A stretch of DNA of 64,000 bases from Paraphaeosphaeria minitans (GCA_015832175.1 WJXW01000013.1:558001-622000); one strand, 5' to 3'; counted from the first letter of the stretch, positions 11,636 through 23,164 are shown. Program-made: numbers and translations. Notes: generated by a model not told the origin, from the letters alone.

Positions 11636-11919
11636 TTGGTTTGATTTGGTTTGATTTGGTTTGATTTGGTTTGATTTGGTTTGATTTGGTTTGATTTGGT
11701 TTGATTTGGTTTGATTTGGTTTGATTTGGTTTGATTTGATTTGATTTGATTTGATTTGATTTGATTTGATTTGATTTGATTTGATTTGATTTGATTTGAT
11801 TTGATTTGATTTGATTTGATTTGATTTGATTTGATTTGATTTGATTTGATTTGATTTGATTTGATTTGATTTGATTTGATTTGATTTGATTTGATTTGAT
11901 TTGATTTGATTTGATTTGA
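11636..11919. repeat. Long TTTGA pentanucleotide satellite
   Basis: About 285 bp. The left third is a decamer (TTTGATTTGG) array and the rest is a near-perfect TTTGA pentamer array, decaying into TTGACTTGACTGG at the right edge. It lies between the unknown gene and MTC6. The rest of 11141-12237 shows no gene. The long minus-strand ORF through the array (repeating KSNQI) is an artefact of the repeat. Confidence 0.95.
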
Positions 11920-12237
11920 CTTGACTGGATCTGACTTGGTTTGAGTTGGTCTGACGGAATGTGCTTCCATGTTATGTAGGTAGGTATCTAGCGTGCTGCC
12001 ACACAATCCTGCAACACAACAGCGACTCGACTCCCCGCCGCCCAAACACTTTCCAAGACACTTGTGATTCCGCATACCGTCCCAGCATCTGTACAACGAC
12101 GCGCCATGTGCCACCCCATCCCAAGCATCTCTCCTAGTACACACGTCCCAAAGCCGGCACGCGCCCGAGCAGCACCCTCGCCGCACGCATACGCATGCAT
12201 CGCACATGCCACACCCACCCTCCCCTCCCTGCAGCCG

Positions 12238-14811
12238 CTAGCTAGGCACCCCCTCGTACTCCCACCCGCCCACCGTCCTCCTCCGCCGCCCCCTCCGGCC
12301 CTCACGCCGGTTGCTCGCGCACTTTACGAAAAACGTCAGCGCGGCGCACACGAAGATGATGACCGCGGCGACGGTCGGGACGACGACGATGCGCGTCTCG
12401 TCGGTGTCGCTGGGCGCGCGGTAGGGGCACGTGCCGTTGGATGTGGCGACCCAGCAGTCGGCGACGTCCATGCTGTTGAGGTTGAGGAGCACCGAGTCTG
12501 CCCCGCCCGGCCACGAAGACGAAGACGCGGCAGTGGCAGCGGCGGAGTGCGCGGCAGAGAGCAGATGCGCGTTCTCCAGTGGCGTGTGCGGGACGCTGAA
12601 CGTCGCCGGCCCGGGGCACGCCGCTCCGGCGCCGTCGTAACTTGCCGTCGTGTCGCTCACGCTCCACGCATACGGGCTCGCGGGGTCCTGGCACGCGACC
12701 TTGAGCGGCGCGCGGCAGTCCACGACGTGCCAGCGGCCGGGGTACGCGCCCGAGGTGTAGGCGGCGGCGCAGCGGTTCCCCGTCGCACCGCTGCTGTCCG
12801 GGTCGGTGGCGTTGAGCGGCTCGCCGGGGGCCCATGACCACATGTAGGAGTGTGCGAAGGCGGCGTAGGGGAGGGGGTGTGTGGCCGCGGTTGCGTTGTC
12901 CGAGGTGAGGGAGTGGTTGAGGAAGGGGGAGAGGCCGCAGGCGGTGAGGTTTGCTATCTCCGGCAGTTGGGTTGTGAGATCTGGGTTTGGAGGGACGGAG
13001 AGGGAGGACGGGACTGTGGCGAGGGCGAAGGAGGAGTTTGTTTCAGGGGTCAATGACGTTTGGGATCCGTCGAAGAGGCAGCCGGAGCTTACGTTCCCTG
13101 AGGCGAGGAGGACGTTGTGTTGGAAGGAGAGCGTGGAGGCGGGGAAGATGGTATCGGCGTCGAGCGTTGTGTTGTAGGCGGCCATTTGGGGATCGATGGT
13201 GCCGAAGATGGCGAGGAGGCGGAAAAACTGTTGAAACTGGACGTAGGCTTCGGTTGGCCATCCGTCGGTTGTGAAGGGGTCGTTTGGGTGGGAAGCATCG
13301 ACCGTGTAATAACCCTCCAAGGGCTTGTTGTTGTCGCCTACATCGTTCCAAGACCGATTCAGATGTGCGCGGTCGCTGGCTAGCTTTGGAGGCCTGTACA
13401 TCTCCTCTGAGAGGTTGCCTTTCATCACATCGCTGATGAGATGACCTGCCCCTGGAAGCTGAGTGTCGGAGGGCTGTTGAGCAGGCTCATCTGGGTGTTC
13501 CCAAGATGCAGCAGCATGGATGTTGAGAAGCAGGTATGTGAACGAGGCATCAGTCGTGGTTGATGTCGCGGCGAGAAAGTCATTAAAGATGCCGGTAAGG
13601 TAGCCGAACGTCATTGTGGAGGTGCAGTTGTAGCTGCCTAGCTGGAATATGATTTCGCCGGGAGCTTGGGTTGGGGCAGCAGCTGGAGTGGAAGAAGTGG
13701 CTGCCGCGCTAGATGAGGTAGAGGAACCCACATTTGAGGATGGAGACGATGATGCAGATGCAGATGCAAATGAGGACACTGAAGACCCGATACTCGACGA
13801 GATAGATGCAGAACTTGGTGCAGAACTTGATCCAGAACTCGATCCAGAAGATGCATCCTGCCGTCTTCGAAATTCCACTGCCGTAATCGTCGCCGTCACC
13901 CCAGCACTGGTAGACCCCAAAGTACTCGACGCCGCGAAAGTTGGCACAGGCACCGTAGAAGAAGACGAGCTCCCCGCAGCCGAGGCCGGTGGTATTTCAG
14001 CCGGACAGAGACTCCATTCGCCCCGCGACGCATCCCAGTACGTGTCTACCACGAAGCGCCGCAGCCCCACGGCGAGCAAGTTGGAGAAGCATTTCTGGAA
14101 CGACGTATCCTCGTAGAAACCGGTGCTGAAGCAGGCTGCTCGGAGTGAGATCAGAGGTACCGTGTGGAAGTTGATCGGGACCAGGAGTCCGACGTCACGT
14201 TGGGTCTGTGGGTACTGTTAGAAAGTAGTCTACGTGGTTATGTGTATGGTGGGAGCGATTCCAGGCTCCGTAGCTGCATATGATTGCAGCCGGCTATGGC
14301 ATGTAGGGTCCGAATGCTGTGGCTTAGCTTGCAATTCTTCTCGCATGTAGGGACCGAATGCTGTGGCTTAATTTGCGATTCTTCTTTGCATGTCCAGGTT
14401 GTACTTCATCTCTTGAGATGGCAATGCTTCCTTGCATGCCCGGGTTGTATTCCATCTCTTGTCCCTACAATGCTTCTTGCACGTCCCAGATTGTAGAATC
14501 TTGTGGTGGCCCTGCAATCACCCTCCTTGTGTCCAACCCGCATCCCCCGACCCTACCCTTCTTCTCCCCTCGTACGCAGTACTAGGACGTCACGAGGCCG
14601 CCTGATTGGAGGTGGGAGTGATCACAGCCGTGCCCCCAACCCCACCGCCTGTACGGTACCTACAAGGTGACGCACCAACGGGCAGTGATATGGCACACGA
14701 AGGAGGGGACGCGCGTGGTAGTCTACGTACCCGAAAGGCCTCGTCCCAAGGCTGCACCAGCGTGTCCTCTGCGCTCGAATCCGGGACGTACAGCAGCGAC
14801 GAGTCGGCCAT
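12238..14811 (-). CDS. mtc6: Maintenance of telomere capping protein 6
   Basis: Single-pass membrane protein of the fungal MTC6 family, genetically linked in yeast to telomere capping; its biochemical role is unknown. Exons 14811-14731 and 14205-12238 give 682 aa (685 if the ATG at 14820 is used). The exon junction restores the family signature QRDVGLLVPINFHTVPLISL followed by FYEDTSFQKCFSNLLAVGLRR and VVDTYWD. A long Ser/Ala-rich tract follows, then conserved ectodomain segments (SYMWSWAPGEPLN, GRWHVVDC, many N-x-S/T sites) and a C-terminal membrane span (VVVPTVAAVIIFVCAALTFF) with a short Arg-rich cytoplasmic tail. The intron is 525 nt, about ten times the local norm, and carries tandem duplications. 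The GC-rich 3' half contrasts with its neighbours. Confidence 0.9.
14299..14500. repeat. Tandem ~44-46 bp repeats inside the mtc6 intron
   Basis: Copies at 14299-14341 and 14343-14385 share GCATGTAGGG.CCGAATGCTG and the following GTGGCTTA segment. Three more diverged units containing TTGCA(T/C)GTCC(.)GGTTGTA follow to about 14500. Together they account for much of the oversized intron. Confidence 0.7.
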
Positions 14812-17292
14812 GCTAGCCACCTCGGTACCTACGATAGGTATCTCGGCGCTTCACCCAGCGCGACTCGCGAGTCGCGTCACCGCTCGAGCGACCCGACGGC
14901 GGCTTGCACGCAAAAGCGAATGCGAAGGGGGAAAGCGAAGGGGGACGATGGGAAACGGCAGGTGGGATGATCTATGGGACAAGGTTTGCGTGACTGCAGT
15001 AGCACCGAAGGATGCGGCTTGTCTCCGTCGACGAGCGACGTGCGACGAGCGACGTCGAACCCAAGGCCCGCCGGTGAGGCTGCTCGCCTAACGGCGTTTG
15101 ATCGGCGTTTCCCGGCGCAACCGCCTGCCTGCCTTGCCTGCACAGACTAAACGAGGCACGTGACATGGCGTTCGTTCGGCTCCGGGGGTCGCGATTCAGG
15201 GGAGGGTGAAGGAACACCTTGCATCCGTCCAGGGCCAGGGGAAGGCGAGGATGCGGATGCGGATGCGACGGTTCTGGGTACCTAGTGGCTGGGAGAAGCG
15301 CGCACGCACGCACGTACACGCACACGCACACGCACACGCCCAGGCGAAAGGATTGCCAGATGCCAGATGATGCTCCCCTCCTCTCCAGAAGATATTTATG
15401 GATCCGTGCCTCAGGTGGCTTGCAGTTGCCACGCGAGCGGGCCCCTCACCGATGGCTTCCTGACTTGTGGAGGCTGCAGGGAGGGCGACGATACGAATGC
15501 TGCCATTGTGTTATGGTGTCATGGTGTCATGCTGCTATGCTGCCTTGGTGCCGCGTTGGTCCAGACTGCGTGTATTGTAGGTATGGTATGGTACGGTATG
15601 GTATGGTATGCCTCCCAGGCTCTCGTCTTCCCCGCAGCCATGCCCTTCGCTGGGGTGGAGGTAGGTATGCACATGGACGACATGCCGTTGCCCTTCCTTG
15701 CGGTATGCCCTTCCCATGGGTGTATGCACATGGACGACATGCAACCAGCTGGCCGAGACAGAGCCACGGGTCGCGATCCCGCCCCAAGGGAACGTTCGAT
15801 CTGTGTCACTGTTCTCTCCCGGCAGACTACCCACTGCCAGAGACGGCAACGTCAGAGACGACCAAGGGCATGTGCGGAGCGCCCGTAGCGTCGACAACGT
15901 GCCGTTGGCACAAGAGGACATGTAGGGAGCGCCGTCTTCATGGAGCGGTGACGACTCTGCATAGTCCTCTTCGCCGTCACGGGTTCGACAGGGAAAGTGG
16001 CAGGGGACGGGAAGCACGGTAGGGCGTCGTCGTGCGAGATGCTGCCAGACGAGCGCCTTGCCGACTTTGCACAATGCTCGACCAACCTGCCCAACGAGGG
16101 AAGACTCGAGAGGAGCAGACCCTTGGCTGGCGACATGCGCCCTTTGCGCGTGTGCAATCCAAATTGCCCATCGCCGCGCGTACCGTACTCGGATGTCGCA
16201 TCGCAAACTCCAGCCCAGCCGAGCCCAGCCCAGCCCAGCAACGCACACCCTCCTCCAACGGCTTTCTCCAGCAGCCCCCAAACCGTGGCCCTCCGTGGCC
16301 CTACGCGCCCCCAGCGGCGTACACCTTACTCGATTCCTCGTGCGCCGCCACTCACGCCACGCCCCTGAGCATCTCTCGCAGCACCCGGCCCGCCCGCCAA
16401 GCTAGGTGCTCTGCCTCCCCCGAACGACGAAAACGATCTACCGTAGGCGAGAAGATGGGATGCAGCGCGGGCAATAGATAGATACCTACCTACCTAGGTA
16501 GTCTAGCGCACCCTGCGTGCCGCGCGCCCGACCAAGGGGAAACAAGAAAAAGTTCGCACCGGACGGCCCTGAATCGAACCCGAAGAAATAAGTTTCACGA
16601 CTCACCATCCCGGCAGTCCATCCGTCCATCCTCCCATGCTCCCTCCCCTCCCCCAAAGCGGCGGGCCCCAAGCCCAGTGCGGCAGTCTTGTGCTAGCGCT
16701 TCCACCGGCCCACTGTCTGTCGCTCCGGCGTTCTGAGTGCGCGGGCACCGCCGAGGAAAGGAGCAGGAGGGCCAGGGACGAGGCCAGGGCCAGGACGAGG
16801 CCAGAGCCATGCCAAAACGTCCATGGCATGCATGCGCGCGGCGCGTTGCAATAACGGCCGCGCTGCACAGACGCCGCTTGCCACGTTTTCCTCTTCGTGT
16901 TTTTTCCCTCTTCGTCTCTTTGTTTGTCCCCCCCTTCCCCCTTCTCGTTAAGTTTACGTTACGGCGGCGGCGCCGGCTGGGCTGTGCTGTGCGGTCGTGG
17001 GTCGTGGGTCGTGGGCCAAATTTGCCACTCGGTCCGCGTTGGCACCCGCCGTTGGGAACAACGAGATGAAGATGGGGTTCGTTGTGGCGGCGGAGCGGGC
17101 GGGGAGGGAGGGATGCAGTGACTAAGCAGCCTCGCATTCGCATCGTGGCGGCCCCTCCACCGCGCGTCACGTGACCGACTCCCCGCCTGGTGTCTACCAC
17201 TGCCTAGTGCCTACCGTACCGTACTGTACTGTACCATACCGAAAGGTCCAATTCCACCCTCAACGCCAAGCCCCTCTTCCCAACCGCCCACC

Positions 17293-17333
17293 CTACCTAC
17301 CTACCTACCTACCTACCTACCTACCTACCTACC
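17293..17333. repeat. (CTAC)n microsatellite
   Basis: About ten uninterrupted CTAC units. The same tetranucleotide, in either orientation, recurs at about 16485-16503, 17419-17462, 31015-31036, 31675-31693, 32493-32521, 32599-32617 and 33893-33950, often next to TACCTAGGTA palindromes. Confidence 0.9.
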
Positions 17334-17555
17334 CATCCGCCGACCTTGGTCCAAATGCTCCGTCCTCAAACCGTGAGCGAGTCTTCCCGCCCGAAGCACC
17401 GTCTGCCGCGGAAGCGCCTAGGTAGGTAGGTAGGTAGGTACCGTAGACTAGGTAGGTAGGTAGCGCCGCCCGTCCCAGAGCGGTAGACTACGAACTCGTC
17501 GGCTGCCCGCCCAAGCCAAGCCAAGCCAACCTAACCTACGTTCTCCGCACTGCAC

Positions 17556-17706
17556 AGGACAGGGCAGCATAGGACAGGGCAGCGTAGGACAGGGCAGGAC
17601 AGCATGAAACAGGGCAGGACAGCATAGGACAGGGCAGGACAGCATAGAACAGGGCAGGACAGCATAGAACAGGGCAGGACAGCATAGGACAGGACAGCAC
17701 AGCACA
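17556..17706. repeat. GGACAGGGCAGGACAGCATA minisatellite
   Basis: Six to seven imperfect copies of a unit of about 25 bp containing CAGGGCAGGACAGCATA, shortening to GGACAGCACAG at the right end. Confidence 0.85.
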
Positions 17707-18673
17707 GGGCGTCATGTCTAACCAAAACACTCGCTGAATCTCTCGCTCTCGAAGCAAGTTCGATTCCCTACCTAGCCTCGTTCCCTCGAACCCCCCTGGC
17801 CCCGGTGGCTTCTCTCTCCCTCTTCCTCTCCACCCACTAGTCTACCTTGCCGAGAACAACATAGGTACCCCAAGCCACCAGTAACCCATCACGAGCGCAC
17901 CCCCCAAGACCCCAACGTTCCAGACGCACCCAACCCACAGCCCAGCCCCTAACCGCAACCGGGACCCAGTCCCGGTGTTCAGCACGCACTTACCCACGCA
18001 CGCACGACGACCCACAGCGAGCACGTCGTATAGATGACTTCTTTGGTGTAGGTGTGCGGAACAGCGCGGCCTCGGTGCCACGTGGGTATATATTATTATA
18101 CATAATTCGCCTGGACAAGGAAAAAAAAAACGCCCCCAAACTCGACTCAACTCCGTGCTTGTTGGACTAGACACCCTCCCCGACCCCTCGCAACCCCCGG
18201 CGTGCATGGGCCATCGTTGCCCCTCGGTGAACGCCTGATGACAAAGTGGAAACCCCCCTCCGCCCCGCTTTGCTTCCGCTGAGCAGCAACATCAACAGCA
18301 GCAACAGTAGCAACAGTAGCGACAATAAGAACAAGAATGACAAGAGTGACAAAAACGACAAAAATGACAACGACAAAGACGGGTAGGTTAGTACCGGGGG
18401 AATAGCGAATGAGTAGTAGTGGTAAACAGAAGATGAAAGCACATTTCCGCCCCAATGTTCCTTTTGTTTCTCTCATGATGATTTCCATGACTGGGGGTAT
18501 CTAGGTGGTCGAACCGAGTAAACTTCCGAGCCGAGCAACCTTGGCGCGAGACATGAGGAGAGTTTGGGCGAGTGCGCAGCGAACATGAGCGTGGACATTA
18601 CAATGGAAACTAGCGCTTTGCGTATAAACATGAAGTGAGAATCGATCGACTGTGGAACTGCGCAGTGACCCCG

Positions 18674-19873
18674 TCACATCACCAGGGAGCGAAGGTCCAT
18701 GCGGCTGTCCTGAGCCTGAGCCTTGTCCTTGGGCGAAATAGGCGCGCTGCGTGTTTCCGTTGGCTGTGCCGTGCGAGTGAAAGGCGACGGGAGATGTCTC
18801 GAGGACGGGCTCGCGCGTCTGGGGGACGGCAGCGGGACCCGGTTCGGCTCCGCCAGCGTGGCGAAAGGTGGCAGTGGTCGTTGCTCCACTGGTGCCAAGT
18901 ACGGTAGCGAGTGGTGATGGACCAGCTGATGCGCAGGCTGTGTGAGCAGCTGCCGTCGTTCGACCCTGTACGATTGCTTCGAAACCGGCTCTCTGAAGGG
19001 CGTCGTAGTCCTGTTCTCGGCACCGACCAGAGGCGGGAGCTGGACAGAGCCGCGGCGGTAGTCGTATGCTGTGTGATCATCGTCCTCGTTCGCAAAGCCC
19101 ATGTGAGGGAGGTATCGGGTGCACGAACTTCTGCGCTCTTCCCGGCTGCCGACCAGAGGAGCAAGCGTGAGATCGAGAGGAGAGGCTGCACCACGGGGTG
19201 AGCGCGACTCTGAGCCCGTGTCGGTGATCAGCGAAGGCGCACCATCTGCCGAGACGATGGAGTAACCCGAAGGCGACGGCATGGGTGTGTCGATCCCCAG
19301 CCCCCGCGAGGCATGTGAGTGGTACGGCTGGAGTTGTAGAGGTGCTGGCCGCGGGCCGGCATAGGGTTCGAAACCCTGGGACTGAGGAAGCGTGAGCACA
19401 TGAGGAGAATGCGTCGGAGGGTTGAGCGAGGTCCGCCGCGACGACGAGTAGGACAGACGATGCGCATCGTCCTCGTGGTGCGGTTGATGGGCTACTGCGG
19501 GGTAGTGGTATGCGGCTTGCGGGTGCGAGGGCTGATCACGCTCGGGGTTGCGCTTTCTGCGGTTCTGTCCACCATTCCACCAGTTCTTAACGGCGTTGTC
19601 ACTGCGGCCTTGCAGTCTCCGTGCAATCTCGGCCCATCTCTTGCCCATGTCGGCGACCAGCTTCTCGATCAGTTCGCCCTCTTCCTGGGAGATGGGCTCG
19701 TGGTTTAGCGAAGGCTTGAGATTTTGGTGATATCTTTCTCGGCATTGCTTTGGCGACCGTGTGGTGATTTCTTGTGATATCCGAACCCAGTTGTGCGGGC
19801 CATTCCGGGTCACGAGTTCGATGAGGTAGCGGTCTTCATGTTGCGACCAAGGGCCGCGACGGTGAGCAACTAT
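18674..19873 (-). CDS. flbD: R2R3 Myb regulator of conidiation, FlbD-like
   Basis: Nuclear Myb transcription factor of the FlbD type, which in Aspergillus acts with other Flb proteins to activate conidiophore development. Two Myb repeats are clear: HRRGPWSQHEDRYLIELV..GPHNWVRISQ with RSPKQCRERYHQNLKPSLNH, then ISQEEGELIEKL..GKRWAEIARRLQGRSDNAVKNWWN, followed by basic RRKR. The Pro/Ser/His-rich C-terminal region is typical. The frame is open, but no ATG is found where the family starts; the codon before Val-Ala-His-Arg-Arg is ATA (19873-19871). If that is the start, the protein is 399 aa. Upstream ATGs are out of frame. I could not build an upstream coding exon with the right phase, so the start is unresolved. 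Confidence 0.85.
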   Translation of the reverse strand: MVAHRRGPWSQHEDRYLIELVTRNGPHNWVRISQEITTRSPKQCRERYHQNLKPSLNHEPISQEEGELIEKLVADMGKRWAEIARRLQGRSDNAVKNWWNGGQNRRKRNPERDQPSHPQAAYHYPAVAHQPHHEDDAHRLSYSSSRRTSLNPPTHSPHVLTLPQSQGFEPYAGPRPAPLQLQPYHSHASRGLGIDTPMPSPSGYSIVSADGAPSLITDTGSESRSPRGAASPLDLTLAPLVGSREERRSSCTRYLPHMGFANEDDDHTAYDYRRGSVQLPPLVGAENRTTTPFREPVSKQSYRVERRQLLTQPAHQLVHHHSLPYLAPVEQRPLPPFATLAEPNRVPLPSPRRASPSSRHLPSPFTRTAQPTETRSAPISPKDKAQAQDSRMDLRSLVM

Positions 19874-19969
19874 GTTAAAAACTGCGCGGATCAGTCGACG
19901 TTCGCATTCACGTTTGGCTCTTCAAGCGAGTACATGGGCGGGCATCATGTCGAAAGAGCGGAGAGATGC

Positions 19970-19975
19970 TTTATA
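19970..19975 (-). promoter_or_regulatory. TATA box candidate for flbD
   Basis: TATAAA on the minus strand, about 100 nt before the start of the Myb coding frame. The leader between them contains out-of-frame ATGs at about 19950, 19947 and 19932, so upstream ORFs may modulate translation. Confidence 0.4.
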
Positions 19976-21372
19976 GGGAAGAGGAGGGTAGAAGGGCGTA
20001 TTTTCAGCCTCGAGGAATAGGGATTTGAGGAAGAGCGGTGGATGAGGAGGTAAGCCGGAGGAAGAGAAGGCATACCTGAGTTGAGGAGTGTTGGGTGGTA
20101 GGGTGTACCGTGGCGCTGAAATGTGGATGGGAACCAGTGGTAGCGGACCAAACGGACGGCAGCGGGTTCCTGACGAGTATATACTCAACGGCGGACAGCC
20201 AGCGCAGCGACCCGAAACAGCGGAGCCAAGACGGTGAAGAGCGAAAGACTTGGTCGAAGAGACTTGGTCGGAAAGGCTTGGTGTGGGAGACTTGTTGTTT
20301 TGAACGATGCGGCCAAGATGATGGTGGGAGGGCTCAAAAGAGGGAAGGGGGCGTCATGCGGCGCTGAGGAGCGTCTAGCTTAAGAGTGCTTTTGGCGCAA
20401 GCGCTGAGTGGGCGATCTGGAGATGGCGGTAGATGAGGCCTTGGTGGGAGACGAGTGCGTATGCTTGCAATGAGCAGCGCGATGGCCCGCAACTAATGTA
20501 TCTGCTGCCCTCTGGCTCCGCGCTGCTGCACAGGCGTCCCAGCTTGTTCCCAGTCCGGTGGACCAGATCGCCGGAATCTGTGCTCTGCCCTTGTAGCACA
20601 TCGTGGCATGGCCATCTGGCGCGCGCTGGGCCGCTTCTGCACGGGACAAAAAGAAAGCCTCGCTCGCAAAGGCTGCTTTTCCGGCTCAGGCCAATTGCTT
20701 CCCTTGCAACGCTTGCTCGACCACGCAGCAGGCACATCCCGGGGCGACCCACTCTTTCTCGCGCAACCTGGTCGCCCCCCGGTAGGGTTGGGACGCTGGG
20801 GTAGCCCCGGCGGGTTGGCCGTCGTGCATTGCCATGGTGGGCATGGCGGTGGGCATCAGAGGTGCCGATTCAGGACATCAGTCACAACCTTCAGCTCGGC
20901 GGCGCGTTCCCCATGTCGATGCAAAACCAAACACGGCCGCACCAAGCGCTTCAGCCAGCCGCTGTGAACGACAGGCGCCAGGGTCCAGGGTCGCTTGGTG
21001 GCATAGCATTCATGTTACGGGTGCTGGCCGATGCAGTCTCGGCGCAAAGTCGCCGTCTGGCAGCGGCGTGTTTATTGAACATGCGAATTGCGAATGCGAA
21101 GCGGTGATGTGGATGGTGGAGGGAGGCCAGGTTGGGCGGGACCATGGATAGGGCGTGCTGCAAGCGGTCGGGATTGTGCATCTCCGTGTGAGCCCCGTGT
21201 GAGCCTCCGAGCAGGTCCCCGCGCCCGGGCTCGCTGGTCGTCGCTGCTGGACTGCGATTACCTACACAGTACAGCAGACGTACGGTATGGAAGGGTATTC
21301 CACACAAACGGCGGGGCTCTGCGGATCCAGGGAAATGCGGAGGCAGAGGAACAGGCAGATGTTGGAGGCTCA
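19976..21372. other. flbD upstream region, no gene seen
   Basis: No coding gene supported on either strand. A second TATA-like element (minus strand GAGTATATACTC, about 20175-20186) and a possible noncoding first-exon donor (CAG|GTATGCC at about 20074) would fit an alternative, longer flbD leader. Confidence 0.45.
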
Positions 21373-21396
21373 GGGCCTGTTCGGTAGACGTGATCT
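21373..21396 (+). repeat. Left terminal inverted repeat of Harbinger element
   Basis: 24 bp beginning GGGCCTGTTCGGTAGACGTG. It differs from the inverted right end at two A/G positions, both transitions. Confidence 0.88.
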
Positions 21397-21639
21397 GGAG
21401 GCTTGATCTCATCTCGATTACTAGATCCAGTTAGGCTCACATTAAGATCACGCTGTGTTCAGTTCAAGCGTAATCTTAATGTTATAAATAGAGGTCTAAT
21501 CTAGGAGTAATTAACTAGCTAAATTAAACCCTACTAGTGCTAATAGGATCTACGTTTATACCTATTTAAGCGCGAGATTATAAGTTAAACTAAGTATAAA
21601 GTTAAAAAGTCTATCTTACCTAATTTTAGAGCTTTTTAA

Positions 21640-22915
21640 TGCTACAATACTTAGTAGAGAGGCTCTTATAGGCGTTGTAAGAGTGTTAATAGTAATAACT
21701 TTAGTGTTAATTAACGCTGTAGAGAGGACTGTAGCTCTACCTATAGGCATAAATAAATACGTAAAGGACATATACCTAGGTCTAGCTTAGCTAGCTAGGT
21801 GCCTTATTAACAACCTATACCTATATAAAGAGATATAACTCTAGCAGAGCACCTTTAAGGCTCTTATTACTTACTATAGATAACACGTTAAGAATAGCTA
21901 ATAAATTAAGGTTAAAAAGAAAGTACTTACGTTTCTATACGTCTACGCATAAGGAGCTAGGTAGTAAGAAGCTAAATACTACTATAGGCACTTGCTAAGC
22001 ACGATTACTATATATATATATAGAAATTTTGCCTAACTTTTGCTAATGTTAGTAGTAACTTTTATAAAGTCCTTACTATAGTCCTTTTACTATATCTAGA
22101 AGTTGTATATTTACCCTCTAGCGCCTACCTAGAGGCTATACGTAATAACCTAAAATATATGCTTTTTTTTAAGGACTATGTAGGAGCTCTTAATAGGTTA
22201 AACTTTAAGGTCTACGTACTAGTAAATAACTCTAAATAATATAGAAATTACTATAGATACCTCTCCTAAAATATATTAGTAGCTGTTAACTTTAATATAA
22301 ACTTTATATACGTCTTAGCTAGCTAAAAGGGCAGCGCTTATAACGCCTAAGTACTTATAGACACTTATTAATAAGGATTTATAGCTCCTCTAGGCAAATA
22401 TTACCTAGCAGACGCTAGGTATATAAATAGTAATATAACACTTATACTATATCGCGGCGTACGCTATTACTTTTAAGAGATAGCGCAGCTACTAGATAGT
22501 AGGCCTTAAATAGTAGAGGAGCTGTTTAATTACTAGCACAGTAGTCTCTAAAATATTATTAAGCGTACGTTTAGCGTCTTTAAGCGTTATTAGAGGATTT
22601 TTAATAGGTCTTATAAGTTTAATATCGCAACTTAGGTTAAGCTTATATACGCTCTTATAGCTATACATAATCTAATTAATTAAATAGGCAGTGTAGGTAA
22701 GGACTTTAAGCAGCTACCTACGTACGCTAGTAAGCAGCATAAGAACTTTTTTTAGGAAGTTACTATTATAGAGGATTAACGCCTAATAAATTAGCCTTTA
22801 ATAAGAGAGGAGTAGGAGTTACAGCGTAAGGAGATAGTAGAGGAGATATAGGCGTTGTATAAATAAGTAATTTAGGAAAGTAAAGTATAGAAGAGAAGGC
22901 GTAGGTTGCTAAAGT
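21640..22915 (+). pseudogene. Harbinger transposase (DDE nuclease) relic
   Basis: One reading frame runs without indels from at least 22130 to 22700 and is recognisable as a Harbinger DDE nuclease. It shows FKDYVGALNRLNF, VNFNINFIYVLA, GKYYLADARYI, YRGVRYYF and the C-terminal block HSSL*NIIKRTFSVFKR followed by KLIYALIAIHNLIN. The many stops are TAG or TAA where the family has Trp or Gln (TGG, CAG, CAA), exactly what C-to-T and G-to-A changes would produce. The N-terminal helix-turn-helix part (about 21640-22100) is too altered to delimit, so the outer limits are approximate. It cannot encode a working enzyme. Confidence 0.8.
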
Positions 22916-23164
22916 AGCGATACTATAAAAAGTGAGCAAAACACTAACTAGCGCATAGACTACTATTACTAGTCTTAGCGCGTCACGCTAATTTACTTTT
23001 ATATACTTATTAACTTTCTATAAAAACTCTATAACCTACTTCTTTTCCTTTAATTTACTATTACCCTTCTAAGTTAGCCTAATAGCGTGTAGCTGCAGCT
23101 ACTTGTCATATAGGACACCTAGCTACTTGTTTATTTTATTTTTTACTTAGGTTTTCTACACTAA

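Larger units (their letters stand above)
14821..18673. other. Gene-free interval downstream of flbD
   Basis: No gene supported. Long ORFs on both strands here have low-complexity, Arg/Pro/Ser-biased translations typical of GC-rich noncoding DNA. The interval contains short TATGG repeats (15585-15610), CCTA/TAGG arrays, a GGACAG minisatellite and an ACAAGAATG-type simple repeat (18285-18380). Confidence 0.6.

Noticed and set aside
11422..12207. 261-codon minus-strand ORF with KSNQI repeats
   Set aside because: It exists only because a five-base repeat keeps three frames open in turn; flanking parts lack any protein-like signal.
15219..16281. Overlapping long ORFs on both strands (up to 267 codons)
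   Set aside because: Low-complexity Arg/His/Pro-rich translations, no domain, no splice logic; typical of GC-rich noncoding DNA.
16558..16600. tRNA B-box-like GGTTCGATTC on the minus strand (and GTTCGATTCC at about 17760 on the plus strand)
   Set aside because: The flanks do not form a T-stem, and no matching A-box or acceptor stem is present.
16595..17200. 201-codon minus-strand ORF
   Set aside because: Arg-rich random-looking sequence running through simple repeats; no recognisable motif.
17556..17706. CRISPR-like spacing of repeats
   Set aside because: The units are contiguous degenerate minisatellite copies without unique spacers, and the genome is eukaryotic.
18147..18488. Hydrophobic minus-strand ORF that looks like a membrane protein
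   Set aside because: The hydrophobic Val/Leu/Phe run comes from a simple ACAA/GACA repeat, not from a conserved membrane segment.
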